DNA from: Myotis daubentonii
Taxonomy: Eukaryota; Chordata; Mammalia; Chiroptera; Vespertilionidae
Direction of reading: 5' to 3'
Length of the DNA: 64,000 nucleotides
NCBI RefSeq assembly: GCF_963259705.1
Contig: NC_081840.1
Coordinates: 102,715,126 to 102,779,125 of the forward strand
Below are positions 22,932 to 32,960 of this stretch, piece by piece. Under the pieces are notes generated by a model that made no database searches, was not told the DNA's origin, and was given only the letters and a program-made list of their open reading frames with translations. The translations under genes were made by a program, and so were the position numbers. Within the stretch, counting starts at the first letter, position 1. The number at the start of each line of letters is the position of its first letter.

Positions 22932-23154
22932 CAGTGGTTCTCAACCTTGGCTGCACATTACAATCACCTGCAAATCTTTTTAAAATCCTGATTTCTGGGC
23001 CTCATCCTCCAGAAATTCTGTTTCTTTGTTATGGGGTCGGGCCACAACATTGGTAACAAAGAAACAGAATTTCCAGATGATGAGGCCCAGAAATCAGGAT
23101 TTTAAAAAAGATTCCCAGGTGATTCTAATGTGCAGCCAAGGTTGAGAACCACTG
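22932..23154. mobile_element. Palindromic MER5-like hAT element
   Basis: Left arm 22932-23031 and right arm 23054-23154 are inverted copies, about 93% alike by eye, around a 22-nt loop. The ends are CAGTGGTTCTCAACC. The 8 bases on each side are identical (ATTTAGAC), a perfect hAT target-site duplication. No transposase. Ordinary members of this family are palindromic only in their outer parts. Confidence 0.88.
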
Positions 23155-23191
23155 ATTTAGACAAACCTGAGTTTAAATTCTACTTGCTGTT

Positions 23192-23403
23192 CAGTGGTCG
23201 GCAAACTCATTAGTCAACAGAGCAAAATATCAACAGTACAATGATTGAAATTTCTTTTGAGAGCTAAATTTTTTAAACTTAAAATATATAGGTAGGTACA
23301 TTGTTATTAACTTAATTAGGGTACTCCTAAGGCTTAGGAAGAGCCGCACTCAAGGGGCCAAAGAGCCACATGTGGCTCATGAGCCGCAGTTTGCCGACCA
23401 TGG
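23192..23403. mobile_element. Non-autonomous hAT (nhAT)
   Basis: Ends CAGTGGTCGGCAAACT and the inverted AGTTTGCCGACCA, with the 'CACTCAAGGGGCCAAAGAG' block near the right end. About 212 bp with an AT-rich interior. The last base of the right end is mutated and no target duplication is clear. Confidence 0.85.
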
Positions 23404-23591
23404 CACTAGCTTATTTCTTTGAGCAATTTAGTACCTTTTCAAACCTTAGTTCTCTCACCTGGAAAATGGTGTATGTCATTCTCACATAACCATTCACGGC
23501 TGTTCTGATAATGGATTAGCTCGTGGATACAAAGCACTTAACACAGCTGGTATGTGGTATGTATTTGTGAAGTGGCACCTTTCCACTAAAC

Positions 23592-23743
23592 CAGTGGTTG
23601 GCAAACTGTGGCCCGTTGAGTGTGGCTCTTCCACAAAATACCATGTGCGGGCGTGCATGTACAGTGCGATTGAAACTTCGTGGCCACACTCAAGGGGCCA
23701 AAGAGCCCCATGTGGCTCACGACCCGCAGTTTGACGACCACTG
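23592..23743. mobile_element. Non-autonomous hAT (nhAT), shorter subfamily
   Basis: 152 bp, ends CAGTGGTTGGCAAACTG and inverted CAGTTTGACGACCACTG. The flanks CACTAAAC and CACTAAAT match 7 of 8, a target duplication with one change. Confidence 0.9.
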
Positions 23744-23842
23744 CACTAAATGGTAAGCTCCATGAAGGCAAGTGACTTGCCTTTTATCCCTGTCTCCTGA
23801 GTGCTGGGCACATTGAAAGGTACTTAGTAGATTTATAGTAAA

Positions 23843-24560
23843 CTAGGGGCCCAGTGCACAAATCTGTGCACCTTGAAAGAATCTGTGGGTGGCAAGGCTA
23901 TGGTGGGCACAGGGGCAGATCTCGGCCCATCCTCTATGCCCCCATCTGGCCCCTCCCACCACGGCTCCAGGTCCCCTGTCTGCCTGCAGCTTTGCTCTCA
24001 CTGCCTGATGGCGCTGGCCCCGCTGGCATCCACTGATGGCACGGAGCAATTGAGGCCGGCACCAGCAGCGGGTGTGAGCAGTGGCTGCTGCCCTGATTGG
24101 CCCTCAGGAGCAGGGGAAAGTGGAGAAGCCTTTAGGGCAAATCTGGGACGGCAGCTGCCACTCACACCCACTGACAACACCTAAGCGATCAGGGCAGGGC
24201 GGCAGCAGTGGGTGCAAGCGGCGGCTCTGGTGCTGGCAGTGGGTGTGAGCAGGGGCCAGTGCTGGCAGCAGGTGTGAGTGCCTGGCGGCATCATGTTGCA
24301 CAGGAGCAAAGAATTTTCAGTAACCACCAAAGGCTCACCCTGATGACAGCGACCAGCGCCACACCTTGGTCTGGTGCCCCAACTCACCTGCTCCACCATC
24401 CCACCACAGCTGATGCCGCCATGTTCTGTGCTCTGCCGGCATGCTGCCAACACCCGCCATGTTCCGCGTGCACCCCCTGGTGGTCAGCACACATCATAGC
24501 GACCAGTTGTTGGGTTGTTTGGTTGTTCCGCCATTCGGTCTATTTGCATATTGTATGGAA
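23843..24560 (-). mobile_element. Helitron, third family
   Basis: It starts CTAGGGGCCCAGTGCACA with 3' hairpin GTGCACAAATCTGTGCAC and runs to the complement of a 5' end near 'TTTGCATATTGTATGGAA'. The interior is GC-rich and unlike modules A and B. The reading frames on both strands here have no recognisable domain. The right boundary is approximate. Confidence 0.78.
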
Positions 24561-25846
24561 TGTTCTCCTCCTGCTTTATCTTTTTAATGTTGAATTCTAG
24601 AGGTGACTTCATGAACTATAGTTAAGGATTTAAATTGCAAGAATTTCTCCTTTTACTCACTAACTACCTTGGCAACTTTCTCTTAGCTGTTGTCTCAATA
24701 GCTATCTTTTGTTGAATGAATATACTAATTTTAAAAATTAATTGGGCAATACTTCTAGTTTTTTAATTTGCATATTCTGGCATTTATAAGACTTTAAAGT
24801 CTGTTAAATTTGTTACAAGTAGGTGGGTTATACCCAATTAAGAGATAAAGAAGGTGTAGTTCTAAGAGACTAAGTAGCTAAAAAAAAAAGTGGCCAGGTC
24901 AGGACAGACCTAGAAGGAAAAGAATGATCCTGCTGTTATTCTCACTGTATTGGTATCGCTATCAGTACTATTATGACTTGTCCATGGGGCATTCTGAAGA
25001 AAATAGCAGTCATGACAGAGTTCCTTTCATTTAAATAAATACAATGCAATGTTTTCATTTTTAAAGGAGCAGTAAAATGTAACCTTTAGAGTAAGTTTAA
25101 AAATTCAAAACAGAATCAATAACTGATTCATTAAAAGTAATGAAAAGTAAACAATTTTTAAATGCCTATGAACTATCTTTTAATGTTATATTAGTATACT
25201 TATTTAGGGTATTTAATTTCTCATTTCATGAAGGCCAACTCTATTGTTTTTATTTTTATATATGGAAATACTGATTTTTTTGAAGGGGGAAAAAAAGTGA
25301 CCCAGGCAATTTTCCATGAAATTGTAAGCAATTTAGAAAAGAACAAACTAAGTGGGGGGAAAAATAAAACTATACTGTTTACAGTAGAGCCAATTTTAGA
25401 AAGTAAAAACTGACATCTGATTTCTTACCAAAATGTTATTTATTTCCAACATAGAGACAGGCATGTATATTATTTTAGGACTTAAGACTTAGAAAGGTCA
25501 AGGCCTTGGAGGCAGGAATTGGGTGGGAGGGTTTGGAGGAGGAAAGGACATTGAAAAGTAAGATATAACCTTGGCTTTATTTTTTTCTCAGAAGTTATAT
25601 AAGGGAAGTTCTAGGTCATTTTCAGAGCATTACAAATTTAAGAGATACCCGTAAATTTGCAGAAACAAGACCATTTGAAGTCAAGGTGGAAATTTCTGTC
25701 CTATTACTCCAACTTAATCTCATGTCACTGTACAAAAAAAAAAAGAGGTAAACTTTATAAAAACTCTAAATGTGTTAGTCTGAACTCTGAATTTCCAGGC
25801 TCTCCTTTTAGTTAAATAAAATACTTATTTAACCCTGAATGCTCTG
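24561..25846. other. Intron 9, unique sequence inside the inverted segment
   Basis: AT-rich, with no gene or repeat recognised. If the inversion model is right, this segment was in the opposite orientation in the ancestor. Confidence 0.5.
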
Positions 25847-26319
25847 TTTTCATTTTCATAAGGATTTTCCTGAGAGTTAATTATAAGAATGTGTGAGTCT
25901 TCACATGTAAAGAGGCAAATAATATATTGTATTTTTTAAAATGATTAAATGACTTACTTAAGCAGATATCTGAAATAGCAAATTCTATTTTACAACTAGT
26001 ATATAGCCTGTGGTTTGTTTTGTTTTGTTTTTCCAAGTAAGATACTGCTTTTAGGCTCATAGGGCTAGTTTGTTATTTGTGACCCCTACTTTATTTTAGA
26101 TATTTTCTCTTTAGTAAGACAGCTACAAAATCCAAATAATTATCAAGGCAGGCTTTCTTAAAGAGGCTATCATGTTATAATGATGGTCACATGAATAGAA
26201 GGTACACAGACATCCAAGCTTGGCTCTGAACTATCCATTAGTGAACATGTGACCATAAGCAAGATATTTAGTCCCTCTGACCTTCATTTCTTGGTCAGTA
26301 AGATTAACCTTATTTCAGC

Positions 26320-26534
26320 CTGGCCAGTGTGCCCCTGTGGTTGAGTGGCATCCCATGAACCAGTAGGTCATGGTTCTATTCTAGTCAGGGCACATGCCTG
26401 GGTTGTAGTCTTGATCCCTAATGCGGGGAGTGCAGGAGGCAGCCCATCATTGAGTCTCTCTCATCATTGGTGTTTCCATCTTTCTCTCTCCTCCTTTCCT
26501 CTCTGAAATCAATAAAAATACATATTTTTAAAAG
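26320..26534 (+). mobile_element. Ves SINE inside arm 2
   Basis: Reverse complement of the SINE at 21514-21728, identical to it. It is a duplicate by rearrangement, not an independent insertion. Confidence 0.9.
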
Positions 26535-26784
26535 ATTAAACTTAATTCAGCCATAATAAGGATTTAGCGAAAGAATATATGTAACATACCTCGTTTAGAG
26601 TAAGTGCTTACTAAATGGTATCCAATAACTAGACAGTGCATGTTAGACAATAAATTGAACCTACAATAAGCCCCGGCAAGCAGACACTCCAGTGAGAAAA
26701 TTTTATTTCAGAGGCCATGTTCCCCTTATAGTGAAAGCTGATGAAAGTAGAAGTGTCCCTGGTGGACTTATTTTTTATTGTGTC

Positions 26785-27674
26785 ATTTTTTTAAAATTGT
26801 TTTATTGCTTAAAGTATTACAAAGATTATTACATATGTCTCCTTTTTTGCCCCCCGTCCTTAACAATCCCCTGGCCTCCCCTACTCCCCAGTGTCTTATG
26901 TCCATCGGTTATGCTTATATGGATGCATACAAGTCCTTTGGTTGATCTCTTACTACCCCCTTCTGCCCCCAACCCTCCCTGGCCTTCCCGCTGTAGTTTG
27001 ACAGTTTGTTCAAGGCAGCTCTGCCTCTGTATCTACTTTTGTTCATAAGTTTATAATGGTCTTTATTATCCATGAATGAGTGAGATCATGTGGTATTTTT
27101 CCTTCATTGACTGGCTTATTTCACTTAGCATAATGCTCTCGAGTTCCATCCATGCCATTGCAAATGGTAAGAGTTCCTTCTTTTTTACAGCAGCATAGTA
27201 TTCCATCGTGTAGATGTGCCACAGTTTTCTAATCCATTCATCTACTGATGGGCACTTAGGCTGTTTCCAGATCTTAGCTATGGTGAATTGTGCTGCTATG
27301 AACATAGGGGTGCATATATCCTTTTTGATTGGTGTTTCTGGTTTCTTGGGATATAGTCCTAGAAGTGGGATCACAGGGTCAAATGGGAGTTCCATTTTTA
27401 ACTTTTTGAGGAAATTCCATACTGTCTTCCATAGTGGCTGCACCAGTCTGCATTCCCACCAGCAGTGCACAAGTGTTCCTTTTTCTCCACATCCTCTCCA
27501 GCACTTGTCGTTTGTTGATTTGTTGATGATAGCCATTCTGAACAGGTGTGAGATGGTACCTCATTGTTGTTTTGATTTGCATTTCTTGGATGATTAGTGA
27601 CTTTGAGCATGTTTTCATATGTCTCTTGGCTTTCTGGATGTCCTCTTTTGAAAGGTGTCTATTTAGGCCCTTGG
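26785..27674 (-). mobile_element. L1 3' end inserted in arm 2
   Basis: A 5'-truncated L1 in minus orientation. ORF2 C-terminus is readable at 27066-27536 ([19 protein letters not shown], then [19 protein letters not shown]). A perfect 10-bp target duplication, TTATTGTGTC, lies at 26775-26784 and 27675-27684. Arm 1 has no such insertion, so it came after the duplication. Confidence 0.93.
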
Positions 27675-27802
27675 TTATTGTGTCTTATATGCCTGGAACA
27701 TAATGTGTTCCATGTGCTGATTTTTGAATGAATGAGTGAATGAATGAATTGCAGTTTTATCCATGCCTTCTGAGAAACAAGTGATTGATCTCAAAATTTG
27801 GG

Positions 27803-28050
27803 TTCATTTATCTTCTATAATTGAAACTTTGTTGCCTTGAGTGGTGCTCAGAGCCGGCCGGAGCAGGAGCAAAGCTTTGCTTCCTCCATCACTGGAGCAA
27901 CCAAGCCTTCTGCTTGCTTCAGCTCCGTGGCTGCTGGCCACCATCTTGTTTGGGTTAATTTGCATACAATCGCTCTGATTTGCTGGTGGGTGTGGCTTAA
28001 GGTCTAGCAAAGATACGGTCAATTTGCATGTTTGTCTTTTATTAGTGTAG
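27803..28050 (-). mobile_element. Helitron module A, 5' half (broken)
   Basis: In minus orientation it begins at about 28050 with the 5' end CTACACTAATAAAAGACA and runs through 'GATGGTGGCCAGCAGCCA' and 'AAGTTTCAATTATAGAAG' to GATAAATGAACCC. There it stops at the edge of arm 2. The same sequence in the copy at 17434-17735 is followed by the A-rich tract and 3' half. Confidence 0.88.
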
Positions 28051-28547
28051 ATAACTAGGCTATAGAGAGTGCCTGGGAAGGCACATGGGCCTTTATTTAA
28101 TTATTATCAGCTGAAGCCAGTGGTGTTGGCAAAGTCACATCCTGGAAACACATTTTGCCAAAAGGCAGGAATGTTGTAGGCTTGACCTTCAGCCCAGGTG
28201 CCAGGGGGTGGGTTTTGTTATTTAAATCCAGGAATGAATATGACTCAGGCCCACCCAAGAATGCAAATAATCTCCTTTGTCTTGACTTTTAGTAAAACTT
28301 CCGTTTTTTTTTTTTCTGTATAAAGTAAATACACTGTATCAGCTCTGGGTCACTGTTTCTGTCCCTGTCTCATCATCAGAGGACAGTGGTCCCACTTGGT
28401 CCCAGCTTTTTCTTCTATCTCTGTGTCTTTCTTTCATTTTCTCAATCCCCAGCTACCCCTACTCAGGAACCCGACCGCTCTCTAGCTGCACTGGATGAGG
28501 AGAAGAGAGACATATTTACATTAGGCAATCTTTAAGCCAGACCTTAC

Positions 28548-28692
28548 CTGTTATCTTGCAGCCATATACTTCAAACCTCATAGATATGCCATTTTCCCAA
28601 GTCAGAGGTTTAATCCGGACAAATCGAGTTATCAGTGGTTTGGGGAAAACTCCAAACACAACATCTGTGGGGTTGGTGTTTCCCTGAAAGAT
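28548..28692 (-). CDS. NRP1: NRP1 exon 9: end of b1 domain
   Basis: This 145-bp exon encodes about human residues 380-427 plus the first base of Asp428. It reads IFQGNTNPTDVV, then FPKPLITRFVRIKP, then GISMRFEVYGCKIT, the normal end of a discoidin domain. Cys in YGCKI is Cys424, which closes b1 with Cys275. There is no internal Met-started long frame here, so the exon is found only by homology. The acceptor is CATATAG and the donor GTAAGGTC. The bat differs from the human protein as I recall it at the first residue (Ile for Leu), at FG for VA after DVV, at Leu for Ala before TWE, and at Asn for Thr after it. The inverted-duplication block of intron 9 starts about 500 bp downstream in transcript order. 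Confidence 0.95.
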
Positions 28693-30381
28693 CTATATGG
28701 AAAAAGAAAGGGCCCTTTAATAATAGGCTTTTGGGATTGAAAACAAATCCAAAATATGTTTTCACAAATGCTTGAAATTTACAATTTCAACATTGTCTAT
28801 CCAGGTTGAGGTAGTGTTAATAATTTACCATGTGTTTGTTTTGGGTTTTTTTCAAATGATGGCAATCAGAAAGAATCATGTCTAATGTAGGATATTGTCC
28901 TAACCATCCATTCAATTTTCAGAGTGGCTAGAGCCTCCAGAAGCACTGTTACAAGGATAATATTTATTTAAAAATGCACACTATTATATTACAAAGTGGG
29001 CAATTATTAACTTTATCATATGGACCTACAAAATGCTAAGGACATTTGATGGGAACTCTCCTTATTTTACTTTCCCAGGAACTCCCAAAAGGTCTGTTTT
29101 TTAAATTCTCTGTTCCCAGCTATAGCACAAGATCATGTGGCTTTCTCTCTTTCAACTCCCATTTCTTGATGGAAGATCTTTTCTCTGACATTCATTAATG
29201 ACTTTAATCTTTCTTAGTTATTGGCAAAATTTTGTTTTAGTGGTCAAAATAAAAACTTAGTTATAAATAATGTGTAATTAAAACTCAGCTTTTCCAGAGC
29301 TTCTGCTTCTAGTTTTAAAAGGAGTCATTTTATTCTAACCACAGGTGTAACGATTGCCCGTCACAAACCAGTTTCGCACAAGTATTTGTCAGGGCCACGG
29401 TGCCAGGCCAGGTGCCACATCCATGTTCTCTGGCAAGATGTCCAAGCAGTGGAGGCTGTTTGTCTTCGTGGAACATTCTGGCAGTAGACCCAGCTCAGAT
29501 GAAACAGAAAGCTTCCATTTTCCTGGATTTTACTTGGCCCTGGATTGGGGATGGCCTGTATGAAAGTGGCTGTCTCAGTTACATGCCATGGGTGACGAGC
29601 ACAGCCAGGCCAGACTCCTCTTCTCAGGTGGTGTAACTCGAGTTTACTGGGCTCATTGGAAGCATGAGATTCCTCGCTACCTTCCCAAATAACTTTGTAG
29701 AGGAGAACCACAGTTTCCCAAGGTTTGCTCTTCTCCTGGGAGAAAGGGCTTGTAAAAGTCAAGATGGTGTTTTTACTCATTTAGCTTAAGTGGCCTGCAC
29801 AATTGAAGGGGTCAATGCTTTCCAAAGTTGGCTGTTAGCCTGATCCCTCTCCGAAGAAAATTTAATATGATAATTTATCCCAGCCTGTGATGGACTTCAG
29901 ATGCCTATCCTACTTCAGCATCTCTCTCTGGGAAACAATCTGTGTGGGAGCATTTTTGTGTGACAAAGAATAATAGGTAGCTGCCAGAAAGAGTAGAGTC
30001 CCAAACTATGGTGCTTAATGTGTCAACAAGTCCACTTCAGGGAAGCCCAGCAGTCTGTTAGGAGCACTGCATGTGCCAACTCTCGGCTCACACTGAGGGA
30101 ATTTTTTTTTTTCCTGAAAACAACCTAAGGACATGCATTCTATTCAACATGAGGAGGACAGCTGAGGTTGTGATGGTCCCAGGCTGTTCCAGCTGAGGTA
30201 CAGCCAGCTCTTCCCAAGGAAAGTAGGAAAGATGGTAGAGGGCAGTGGCTGAAAGGCCCCAACATACGGAGAAAGGCAAGTGGCCAACAATAACTAGACT
30301 CAAGTGGAAGCTCAGATTTTATTAGGTTCATTAAAAGTGCTCAGACAGATGCCAGGTCTTTATCTTTACTGAACCTTTCTA
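28693..30381. other. Intron 8, apparently unique
   Basis: No recognised repeat. A 139-codon minus-strand frame at 29361-29780 has no domain I recognise and no splice or start context that convinces me. Confidence 0.5.
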
Positions 30382-30760
30382 CAGGGCGTCCCAAAATTCA
30401 CGCAAGATTTTAATTTTGCGTGAGCATTAACAACAACAACAACAACAAATAAAAGCCTAATTTTACTTGGTTTATTGAATCAGATTCTAATATTTGTTGC
30501 CCTTTGATTTCAATCCCTTCAATTTGATAAGTATTACCAAGTACCAATGATGGCCCAGGAGCAGGGACAATGAAGACCAATGAAGACCACGGCTTTGCAT
30601 ATGTGCCAGCAAAGCAATGGAAGCTATTTACCTGATGTGCTGTTCCATACATAACCCTATACTGTATACTTTATTAATCAATAAAAAATTTACAATTTTT
30701 AATTATAAAACCTGTGTTTTCTGTCAAAATTACTTCTTCCTTGAATTTTGGGACACCCTA
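30382..30760. mobile_element. TA-flanked DNA transposon (Tc1/mariner type)
   Basis: 379 bp with inverted ends about 36 bp long: CAGGGCGTCCCAAAATTCA on the left, TAGGGTGTCCCAAAATTCA reading inward from the right. TA dinucleotides lie at 30380-30381 and 30761-30762. (CAA)n near 30428. No transposase frame, so non-autonomous. I do not recognise the family. Confidence 0.75.
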
Positions 30761-30971
30761 TATATTCTTTTTGCCTCCCACTCTGAAAGTTCTTATGTGT
30801 GCCAGGGTGTTCTGATAGTGGACATCTAAACAGAACTGTGTGCATTGCCAGATACTCCCTAAGGACTTGTGTGTGCTTCCTGACACCCCTCTGAGCCCTG
30901 TAGACAACCGAATGGACAATAGCTGCAGAGAAGGTCTTGAAGATTTAGCACTATTTTAATTTATTTTATTA

Positions 30972-31650
30972 TCCTAGCTAATAATAGACAAACATGGTAA
31001 TTACCATACCTTCGCTACACCTCCCATTGACTAATCAGTGTGATATGCAAATTAACCACCAACAAAGATGGCGGCTAATTTGCATACTGCAGGCAGGGCA
31101 GGACAGCTCAGCCGCCAGTGCAAGCCGCCATCCCGGGCCGCAGGCCGGCCCCAGAAGCCCCAGAAGCCGCCCAGAAGCTGGTGATGGAGGGGAGATGGGT
31201 GTCCCCTGCTCAGGCCTAATACCTCTGGAGGAGGCGTCCCGCCTGGGCAAGGGGCCAATCCAGCGATCAGAGGGTGATGGAGGTCGACGCCTCTGGCCAA
31301 GGCGTCAGGCCTGGGCTGGGGTCGTAGCCGGCAATCGGAGGGGTCTGGGGGCATAGCTGGCAATCGGAGGGGTCTGGGGGTATCAGGCCTGGGTGGGAGG
31401 TGGAGCCTGTGATCGGGGGAAGATGGGGGTCCCCTGCCCAGGCTTGACACCTCTGGCGGAGGCATCAGGCCTGGGCGAGGGGCCGATCCTGCGATTGGAG
31501 GGTGATGGGGGTCAAAGCCTCTGGCCGAGGTGTCAGGCCTGGGAGAGGGCAGAGCCGGTGATCAAGGGGAGATGGGGGTCCCCTGCCTAGGCCTGAAGCC
31601 TGGGCCAGAGGTGTCAGGCCTGGGGGGGGAGCGGGGGGGTCAAGCCGGCT
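30972..31650 (+). mobile_element. Helitron, 3' truncated, tandem interior
   Basis: It starts after an A with TCCTAGCTAATAATAGACAA and the HeliBat 5' block 'GATATGCAAATTAACCACCA' and 'AAGATGGCGGCTAATTTG'. The interior repeats a unit with 'GATGGGGGTCCCCTGCCCAG', 'GAGGCATCAGGCCTGGGC' and 'CGATTGGAGGGTGATGG'. No 3' hairpin is found at the right side. Frames on both strands over this GC-rich stretch are artefacts. Confidence 0.8.
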
Positions 31651-31836
31651 ATTGGTGTGAACTATAGAGGAAACACCTTTTCTGACTGCTCGTTGGTTAA
31701 CCTCCCTGTATGCCACTGGTAATATTCTTAGTAACTTGGGTAATAAGAATCCAAAAAGGTGATCTAGGGTTTTTCACCACACTCCTGGCAAAAAAAATGA
31801 AGGTCCACTGCTGGAGGGCTAAGAATATCATATCCT

Positions 31837-32085
31837 GCCCTAGCTGGTTTGGCTCAGTAGATAATGCCTCGGCCTGCTGAACGCAGGGTCTGGGTTCAAT
31901 TCTGACAAGGGCATGTACCTAGGTTGCAGGCTCTTCCCTGGCCAGGGCCGGGTCAGGGCTCATGCAGGAGGCAACCAATCAAAGTGTTCCTCTCACTTAG
32001 ATGTTTCTCTCTGTCTTTCCCTTTCTCTTCCACATTCTCTAAAAATCAATGGAAACATATCCTCAGGTGAGGATAAAAAAAATAA
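31837..32085 (+). mobile_element. Ves SINE
   Basis: Plus orientation: head GCCCTAGCTGGTTTGGCTCA, 'AAGGGCATGTACCTAGGTTG', then 'CAATCAAAGTGTTCCTCTC', ending in an A-rich tail. Confidence 0.88.
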
Positions 32086-32194
32086 CAAAGAAATTATTAT
32101 TATATGAAAGACACATCTTGAAAATGCCTAAAGAGAGTTGTTATTTTTTCATGGTGAAGGGATTGGAGTCTGTGTTGATGAAAAAACCTTGCTG

Positions 32195-32441
32195 GCTGCA
32201 GTGACTGGCAGTGGCTGCAGCAGCAGGGTGATGGGGCTGGTACGTTCCCCTGATCAGCCCGGTCGACTCCCACAAAGGGAGGCCAGACTGCGGCTTAGGC
32301 CCTATCCCCAAGGGGAGCAAGGAGCGGGCCTAAGCCGCCACTAGGACATCCCCTGAGGGTTCCCAGTATGTGAGAGGGGGCAGGCTGGGCTGAGGGACAC
32401 CCCCCCCCTCAGAGCACGAATTTTGTGCACCAGGCCCCTAG
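32195..32441 (+). mobile_element. Helitron 3' end (5' truncated, module B-like)
   Basis: It ends with a poly-C stretch, the hairpin GAGCACGAATTTTGTGCAC and CAGGCCCCTAG, followed by T. 'GACTGCGGCTTAGGCC' and 'GAGCGGGCCTAAGCCGC' are B-like. A (GT)n run begins at the insertion edge. Confidence 0.85.
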
Positions 32442-32462
32442 TGTGTGTGTGTGTGTGTGTGT

Positions 32463-32670
32463 GTATAAATGATTTCAGAGAGGAAAGGAGAGGGAGAGAG
32501 AGATATAAACATCAATGATGGGAGAGAATCATTGATCAGCTGCCTTTTGCATGCCCCCTACTGGGAATCAAGCCCTCAACCCGAGCATGTGTCCTTGACC
32601 AGAATTGAACCTTGGACCATTCAGTCTGTAGGCTGATGCTCTATCCACTGAGCAAAATGAGCTAGGGTAG
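32463..32670 (-). mobile_element. Ves SINE
   Basis: Minus orientation, 'GATTTCAGAGAGGAAAGGAG' to the head 'AAATGAGCTAGGGTAG', starting right after a (GT)n run at 32441-32462. Confidence 0.85.
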
Positions 32671-32739
32671 CACTCATTTTTTTTTTAAAGAAATGGCCTG
32701 AAGGTCAGAGGTCAGTTCTTCCACTCTCTCTCTCTCTCT

Positions 32740-32770
32740 TTTTAAAATATGTTTTTATTGATTTCAAAGA

Positions 32771-32822
<52 letters not shown>

Positions 32823-32960
32823 AATGATGTGAGAGAATCATTGATCAACTGCCACTGCCACTGGCAAACCCCCCACTGGAATGTGCCCTGACCAGGAATC
32901 AAATCTCAACCTCCTGGTTCATGCGTCAACACTCAACCACTGAGTCATACTGGTTGCGCT
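32740..32960 (-). mobile_element. Ves SINE with expanded (GA)n
   Basis: Minus orientation, 'ATATGTTTTTATTGATTTCA' to 'CACTGAGTCATACTGG'. The internal GA tract at 32770-32821 has expanded to about 26 units. Confidence 0.85.

Larger units (their letters stand above)
25847..27802 (-). repeat. Inverted duplication, arm 2 (interrupted by L1)
   Basis: Reverse complement of 21150-22200, with 890 bp of L1 inserted at 26785-27674. The core 26063-26708 equals arm 1 without a single difference or gap. It contains the second copy of the MIR and Ves SINE. Its outer edge abuts a Helitron 5' half. Confidence 0.95.

Noticed and set aside
27066..27536. A 156-codon frame that looks like a conserved protein
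   Set aside because: It is the C-terminal end of L1 ORF2 in a 5'-truncated insertion, with no start or promoter of its own.
31837..31915. tRNA-like head with A and B box-like motifs
   Set aside because: It is the tRNA-derived part of a Ves SINE with the usual tail and A-rich end, not a tRNA gene. The same applies to all other Ves copies.
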